Positions 57,273 through 64,000 of a stretch of 64,000 nt of DNA are shown here, piece by piece. Source of the DNA: Lunularia cruciata (lineage: Eukaryota > Streptophyta > Marchantiopsida > Lunulariales > Lunulariaceae); the NCBI GenBank assembly GCA_948567375.1, contig OX419758.1:67733965-67797964 (forward strand). Reading direction: 5' to 3'. The notes under the pieces are model-generated. The model was given only the letters and a program-made list of their open reading frames with translations. It searched no databases and had not been told where the DNA came from. Positions within the stretch are counted from its first letter, which is position 1, and the number at the start of each line of letters is the position of its first letter. The position numbers were made by a program, and so were the translations under genes.

Positions 57273-58070
57273 TGTCCCCGAGCCTATCCCACTTAAACCC
57301 TCCTTGCAATCAACTCCAACGATTGTGCCATTATATATAGGCCGCCATGGTCTGCAGAATGGTATTGCAAACTTGGTAAGTATCCAGCCCTACAATTTCC
57401 CCACCGTCACAAGTAACTTCTAATTGTAGCACCCAGCACTTTAAATTGTCTGCTTTAAATGGTTATTGGAGATAAACTGTTACTTGATCCTAATGAGCTC
57501 TTCTAAATCAGGACTAAAGTAGCAGCCCCAATCTTCCTAAGATGTGGATGTGGAAGTCCTATGTAACATGGGATGCAAACTGTCCACGAGACAGCAGCAG
57601 TTTTGAAATACGAGAAACTTCTGCATTTCCCGTATTCGGCATTGGAGAAGATTTTATGTAGCACAGCTCAAATTATTAACGAGTAAACAAGTTAAAAGGT
57701 TAGATTTACTGATTCTGTGGACCGTATGCAGGAAATGCAACCTCAAAGTGACCAATTGCTACCAACTTGGTCTTCGGATTGCGGTCAACTTGGTCCCTTG
57801 GACCACGAACTGCGACCAACTTGGTCAGCTTCAATTGACAGTGAAACGCGGAAGTTAGTGGTCTTCTCTTTATGGTCGAGCTTGGCACGTAGGCTCCTTC
57901 AGCGGCAGAGCGGGATTTTTACCAAAGAATGTCAGGCCTATGTCCTTTCTTCTTTGAAGATGATTGTAAATAGCTTTGCTTCAAGGATAAGCTGTGCAGC
58001 TACATAGGTTGGGTTTCCAAATTTGCGGGCCACCGACCTTTGGCCTTCATTCAATCAATAAAACCGAAGA
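57273..58070 (+). other. 3' flank or UTR of the PHD gene
   Basis: No further coding exon is needed. CAACTTGGTC occurs three times at 57763, 57786 and 57817, the last within the palindrome GACCAACTTGGTC. AATAAA at 58057-58062 is a possible poly(A) signal, 785 bp after the stop, which would give a long 3' UTR. Confidence 0.4.
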
Positions 58071-60900
58071 TGTCTTTGAGAGTACTCATATGTCAGTATA
58101 TGCAGACTTGCGATCTATATATCATTTGTATATACTCATGAGTTCCGGATAACCCGTTCCCAGAACGGCATCTGTTCTCGTATACCTATATATCATCTGT
58201 ATATACGAAGTAATACTGCGCATAGTCGCAATCTACAAATCATCAGTATATATGAAGTTGGTGGAATGGAACAAGGAAATGTTGGACTTGCCACCCATCT
58301 GGATACCTTGGTTTCAACTTCAACAAAAGAATAAGAAGAAGAAACTCAACGAATCGAAGTTAGCATTCGAATTTAGGAATGTGTCCATACAAAGTACAGG
58401 ACTTTATACTAAGGTCTAGAGAGGTAAACTTTAGTGAATGAAGAATTCGCAGGTGCTCTACAAACCAGAGTTTCACATGTGTATCTGGTCCACCACAAAT
58501 TCAAGAGCAGAAGGAAAAACTGCACGTCCGAGAAGAATCATCACATATATCCCGATGAGAATCATCATTAGATATGATCATAACTTCACATTAGCGGGTT
58601 TTGATCCTGCTCTTAGAGGGGAGTGATAACCACTCCCGGCGCGGTTAACCGCGTACTCCATTCACTTGCAACTAAGAAAGTGGGCTTGCCCGTGGAACAG
58701 CGACATCAGTTCTCTTTGGTAAGTCTAACCATTCCCGAGGAAAACCGAAATGCACGTCGTATGCAATTTTAAGAAATGATAAAACGACCCGAATCCAATA
58801 ATATACAGTGGTTTATTTATAGCGGTGATCTTTCTTGATATTTCCGCAGAGTTACTTCATTAAACACTAGGTCTAATCTCTAAATTTATACATTAGAGAA
58901 TACGAAGACATACCACTTGGGACAGATTCAATGTCAACTGCACTGTTGTTGGGGACATATCGTACCTGCAGTCACTTCCAGAGTCGCTGTTGTCCGCTAT
59001 ACGGCTGGACATGGGAGGGAGTGTGAACTGCAAAGGTTGAGACCCTCCATTGCTCCTCCATTTTGGGCCGATACTTCTGGGAAAGGAGGAACCAGTGAAG
59101 AAGGTTGCTTGATACTCCAAACCGAACGCATAGAGGTTGAATTTGGTACACCCTTCACTTGAGGACCTCCTGGTAGTGTTGGCATCATTTTACAAAGGCT
59201 ATTCCTCATAATTAATGATCCCTTGATCTGTCACGTTCGTCTTAGCTTTGTATAGTCTCATACATCAAGAGCTTGTTAATGGATCAAGTAGCTCACCAAC
59301 CCCTTTATTCTACCTTGATTGATGGAGAGTTAATTGTGAAGAATAGCATTAATACAAGTCCCAACATTATCCTATTCTCTCATTTCGTAGTATATAAATT
59401 TAGAATAAATCAATATGAAATCTAGAGTTAGTGTGTAATGAGATAATTCTACGGAGATATCAAGATGGTCCTCTGTTTCACTTTTCCTTTTCTAATTTTT
59501 TTTTGAAGTTTGGATCATCTCATCACCAAATACGTGAAATTTCATAAGATATGCATACAATGTTTCTCGGGAATGGCCAGATTTACTAATGAAAATGGAC
59601 ACAACCCTCTCGTGGGTAAGTCCACTTTATCCTTTGCAATCGAACAGAGAAGTACGCAATTAACTCACCCGCGTGGTAGTGGCTGCCACCCCCACTACGA
59701 CCAGGACTGAAGCCCCGTAATGCACGAGTATGGAGTTTGCGATCACATTTATGATGATTCTCACGAAGTATTTACTTTCCTTGTCTGCTTTTGAATCTTA
59801 GTAAACTGGATAAACATAGGAGATCTGCCTCCAAGTCCAAGACTTTGGAGGCAGATTATGCTTCTAATTTTAGACAGAAACCTAGGTTTCTACGCGGTTT
59901 TCCTTTCTCTCGTTTGTTGAGCACAATGCGAATTTTTCATTCCGTACACTGAATATCTCTAGTCCTTAATTTAAATTTCTGTAGTTTGTTTGAGCACGTT
60001 CCTCGAATTGGGCACAAATTTTGATTCGTGGAGCTCCTCGGTATGAACTAAACCTGAATTTCAGTCGTTTACCATGTATTCTTGTGTTGAAGTCGAACCC
60101 AAGTTCTCTAGGCCTTAATTTAACTTTCCATAGTTCGTTTGAGAAAGGCCTTCGCATAGGATAACAAGAAAGGTGAGAAGATCCCATCAAGCCGTACAAA
60201 GATAGAACATAGGAGGTAAAATGGTACTAACCCCCAGTTTGTTTGAGCACGTTTCTAGAATTGGGCACAATTTCTATTCGTTAAGCTCCTCAGTCGATGA
60301 ACTAAACCTAAATTTCCATCGTTAATCGCGACTTCCTTTGTTGTGTCGAGCGCAATGTTTCCCGCCCGATCGAAGGAAGGGTAACGGGTACGGAACTTTG
60401 TCATTGGCCCATAGCGCCAATTTAGCATGTTTTGGTGATTTATAAATGGCAAGTTGCGTTCTTGAGTCCTACACTGTGCTAAGATGGAATCCTTTGGTGC
60501 CGAATAAGGGAAGTACACAACTATGTACTTCCACATCTACTTTTTAGCAACTCGGGGCTGCTATATTTTGAAGAAGAGTTAGATTTTGAAGAGTTCAATA
60601 GGATCAAGTAACAGTTCATCTCCGATGACCATTCAGAGTAGACTAGCGTTCGCGTTCCAATTTGCACTATTCATCGATTTGTGTCTGTCATCCTTCAGAA
60701 GTTACTGGCCTCCGTGCGGAATTAGTAGGGTTAGATAGAATTAGAACGGATAGAATTAGCTACTTGTGCTTGGCGCGGTGATCGTAGGGCTGGATACTTA
60801 CAAGTTTCGCGATATAATTCTACACACTATATCGGCGCATATGTAACGACGTGAGTCGTGAGACGTGATGGGAACCAGTCGTTTGAACTCGTTCGAATTC
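58071..60900. other. Intergenic stretch with small palindromes and one direct repeat
   Basis: Holds one hairpin repeat near 58140, adjacent palindromes at 58618-58653, a hairpin at 59823-59856, and a ~90-bp direct repeat (59992-60075 and 60236-60327, shared AGTTTGTTTGAGCACGTT, GAATTGGGCACAA and GATGAACTAAACCT or TATGAACTAAACCT). I recognise no gene. Short frames here have no known motif. Confidence 0.5.
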
Positions 60901-60904
60901 GTAT

Positions 60905-61995
60905 TTGAACATCAGTGTTTGAAAGGGATAGCTCGTAGATCTCAACTTCTGTCAACATCGGTACCCTTACTTTCACCAGGCTGTCACGTGGAGCGGATAC
61001 CAGGGTGAACCACCATTTCTTTGCCATCCTCACTTGAACTACTCACAACCTCCTCACTAGAACGTTATGATATAGAATCCGGTTCCCAGTTGTTGTCTTC
61101 TTCATTTCTGCGTCGGTTTCACTTCTTATCTTAGGTTTCTCTTCCGCGTCTGTACCTTCGCCATCCATTGCCAACATCAGCTGCCTTCCGACAAATTCTT
61201 TGAAGGTCCTACTACTACAGCCGTCATCTCCTTCACCACCTCTTGAGAGCTTAAGTGGCCTACTTGGGGCCATCCCATCATCCGCTAGGTGTTTAAGTCA
61301 CATGATGCCACGTGTTCGTGTCTCCTTTTCCGTTTGCAGCTCCAAGTTCTATAAATCGTTAACCCACTTACTTAGAAAGAAATCTTTCATGATAACCGAC
61401 GAATGCACGGAAACAGTATTAGCAATATTTAAACAAACAGATTTTATTGGCGCCTGATAGAGCCGGTTCCTAAGCGTTATTTTTAAAGACTAATGCACGG
61501 AAACAGTATTAGCAATGTTTAAACAAACAGATTTTATTGGCGCCTGATAGAGCCGGTTCTAAGCATTGTTTTTAAAGACTAACTTCATGTGCATACCAAC
61601 AATTCTCTATTGTAATTTTGATTTCAAAATCCAGATGATAGTGAGATTTTGGATATTTTTAACTTTAAACATCTATCTATAATTATATCATCATAAATAA
61701 AACAGAATATAAGATGTAAAATGGTCAAGAAGGTTACATTGTAAACATGGCTACATTAAGAAGGGAAAGTTCTATTTTTTAAGACTTATTGGAGAACTAA
61801 AAATAACATAACTCACATAAAATAGCTATCTATTTGGAAGTTATTTTATTTGGAAGATTTTTTGAGAAGTTTTTCCTTTCCTCGCCGAAATTAAAGAGGA
61901 TGGCTACAAATATACTGGCAAAATAGTTCAATAAAACAAGGCCACTAAGATTTGGATGTCGCGAAGAGAACTTTCTCACCTTTAGATCTCGATCA
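60905..61995 (-). pseudogene. Inverted partial copy of the PHD gene 3' end (exon 9, intron 8 and the end of exon 8)
   Basis: Read on the minus strand, 61995-61960 matches the end of exon 8 and its donor (GATCGAGATCTAAAG, then GTGAGAAAGTTCT). 61640-61380 matches intron 8, including ATCATCTGGATT and CAATAGAGAATTGTTGGTAT. 61345-60940 matches exon 9, with ATGATGGGATGGCCCCAAGT, CCACTTAAGC and RSETDAEMKKTTT. Similarity continues into the 3' UTR near 60910. Frame breaks lie inside the exon 9 part and much of the C terminus is altered. The 48-bp-arm fold-back element of intron 8 is not evident here, so it may have inserted after the duplication. The copy carries its own 90-bp tandem duplication (61401-61490, 61491-61579). 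Confidence 0.85.
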
Positions 61996-62810
61996 AGATA
62001 ACATATCTTATCATGGGAGATAAGTTCTACAAAGTCAAATGGATAATATATGAACGCTGGAATCCATGGAACGGATAACACACTATCAATAATAAAGATA
62101 GTGTGTTATCCAATAAAGGTAGTGTATCTAGTCCTCCAACGCTTTGCTCGCTTGCCGTCGTCCTTTGTAGTCTGAGCGATTTTCTTCTTTGGGTGCTCTG
62201 ACTCCTACATCTTCCTCGAATTTGTTTCCTGTTCTCAGATCTTCCTCAACTTGCCATTTCTTGACACTCTACTTCTATTGATCTCAATCTTTTTAATTTG
62301 GCTCGCTTAATCACAGTCTCACCTGTCAATTTTATTTCTCTACTTATCTTATCTGGTTGTTCTGTCTCTCCTTATTTGATACATGCATTTGAGATTTAGG
62401 TGTTGAAATTAGATTGTTTTCGTGTGACATTTATTTGGGTTTTCATTAGATGATTATTTTTTCTCTATATATGATTCCGATTCTTGTTTATTTGATGCAT
62501 GCAATTAGGAAATAGGTGTTGCTATTACTTTGCTTGCAGATGACATTTACTTATGTTTTAATTTCGAACAGATGTTAGTTATCTTGTTCACATTACATGT
62601 CGTGCATAGCATTTGTATTCAATGAGTTCTGGATCTCTCGTTTGATGAACTGCGTCTGTCCTCATTTCTCTATATAAAGATAATATATCTTATCATTGAA
62701 GATAAGTTATGCGAAGTCAAGTGGATTAACATAAACCCTGGAATCTATCCAATATAAACATATAGATTGATACGGGATAATATACTATCCGAATAAGATA
62801 GTATGGATTT
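61996..62810. repeat. Intron-type 0.55-kb repeat flanked by two copies of a ~110-bp sequence
   Basis: The core at about 62126-62676 is colinear with the intron unit at 38690-39229, starting GTCCTCCAACGCTTTGCTCG and ending CATTTCTCTATATA. On either side are copies of a ~110-bp sequence (61996-62111 and 62686-62806). They share GATAA-ATATCTTATCAT, GATAAGTT, AAGTCAA-TGGAT and CTGGAATC, and each ends in a hairpin built on GATAGT. The left hairpin is perfect: GGATAACACACTATC (62073-62087) against 62097-62111. Confidence 0.8.
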
Positions 62811-64000
62811 CAAGATTCAATTTTGAAAAAGAATTAACTTTCAATGAATTCATGTAAATCCAACTAATATAGTACGCTTATATACCTCAATGTTCAATGA
62901 CAACTTCCTATCTAGTAATATTGGAAATTAATAAAATAAAATATTAATATTAATTTCAAGGTGATATAAGTTTTCGTATTGAAAAGTGGATCACTACATA
63001 GTGAAGAGAAGGTGGTTGTAGCTTCGTGGAGTGGACCTGTCTTATTATATTTACTAAGTAAAAAAAAATTGGAATTTTTTTTCTGAAATATGTTATGGAA
63101 TAAAATATGAATTCAGGTTACATCTCCCTTTGCATTGAGGAGACTTTTATTTTCTCTAATGAGTTGCTATTTTAAGCTGAAAAGATGGTGAGTTCATAAA
63201 GATGATGACCAGAACTTTTCTTAAGCGAAATCTGTTTTCTGTTTTCATATATGAAAAATAAAATTTATTTGAAGTTTAAAGTAACAAATAAAATCTATAT
63301 TACATAAAATTCATGCAAGGAAAAATATATATCATGTAAAAATTTTACTTCAAAATTTTGTTTTAACATAAATACAGAGTTTGAACTTTGAAGATTAATA
63401 TGTTAGTACGAATTCATGTTGACGTAAAATTTTATTTTTTTAAAGAATTATACTTTTTACCTAATTGCAAGAATATGATCTTGAGTCTAGTTCTTTCTCA
63501 ATCTAACCATAAATAAATATTATTTATAGTACAGAGATGAACAGATGAGAATAAAGCTACATAGAGAAAACCTACAAAAGAAAAAGTAAATGAGGGGAGA
63601 GAAAACATGAATTTGATAGTTAATCATAAGGAGAAAGGCAATTTCAATTACTTCTTATAGTATATCACTAAATTCTAAGTTTATGAAATGATATGTACTT
63701 CTTATAGAATCAGGTTATTTTTAATTTAAAGATTAATCTATTAATTTTAAAATATATAATATATAACTGAAAATATGAAAAGTTGCACCTTGAAGACCTT
63801 TAGATCTTCAACTGTTATTCTTTTGACCATTTTTAATATGAGATGATTATTTAAGGTGCATATGGGACGTGGTTAAAATAAAGGAAAGATTACATTTTCA
63901 TGGATTTAGATTTAAATACAATAACATAAAGTCAATTTAGTTCTTAGATGCCTGTATTCATTCGTTAGGTGAATAAAGCTCCTTTGTTGGAATTTGCTAT
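62811..64000. other. AT-rich stretch, nothing recognised
   Basis: Composition resembles the 21-25 kb AT-rich block. I see no coding motif, RNA gene or named repeat. Confidence 0.5.

Overview
The window is nuclear DNA of a land plant. The markers are a light-harvesting chlorophyll a/b protein (LHCII) with one early intron, a plant-type BSD-domain gene, a plant-specific PHD-finger gene with nine coding exons, telo-box promoter sequence, and plant Ty3/gypsy, Ty1/copia and PIF/Harbinger relics. The LHCII sequence and the patchwork of very AT-rich intergenic DNA suggest a bryophyte or another seed-free plant; that placement is inference. All intron and domain boundaries were read by eye.

Layout. 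1-8.6 kb: decayed Ty3/gypsy remains on both strands, around a (TG)n array that has been triplicated with its flank. 8.6-9.5 kb: a frameshifted LHCII pseudogene whose 5' end abuts gypsy sequence. 9.5-11.6 kb: no gene seen, one 90-bp tandem duplication. 11.6-14.0 kb: a broken PIF/Harbinger DNA transposon with convergent transposase and Myb/SANT-like genes. 14.3-16.0 kb: a 114-bp tandem duplication upstream of an intact LHCII gene (265 aa, two exons). 16-19.3 kb: intergenic, with a tandem repeat at 17.8-18.1 kb. 19.3-20.7 kb, minus strand: BSD-domain protein. 21.2-26 kb: very AT-rich, no gene recognised. 27.0-57.3 kb: a single PHD-finger gene (1,494 aa predicted). 57.3-60.9 kb: intergenic, small duplications. 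60.9-62.0 kb: an inverted, broken copy of the 3' end of the PHD gene. 62.1-62.7 kb: a copy of the repeat that fills the PHD intron, between two copies of a ~110-bp sequence. 62.8-64 kb: AT-rich, nothing recognised.

The main discovery is inside the PHD gene. Exon 4 ends at 31436 and exon 5 begins at 51995 in matching phase, and the joined protein is a motif conserved in plant relatives, so intron 4 is about 20.6 kb long. It is packed with partial copies of a ~1.4-kb repeat I do not recognise. In the better copies the parts keep one order: a pyrimidine-rich 5' part, an 11-12-nt cassette with branch-point, acceptor and donor signals like a micro-exon, a ~46-nt fold shaped like a type III hammerhead ribozyme, another hairpin, and a conserved CCGTTC/GAACGG hairpin that ends near TATCCAG. 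About 25 copies of that last hairpin lie in intron 4, three in intron 5 and two outside the gene. Reverse-transcriptase remains of a possibly Penelope-like kind, a copia RNase H relic, minisatellites and several perfect palindromes share the intron. Intron 5 also holds an antisense 242-codon open frame.
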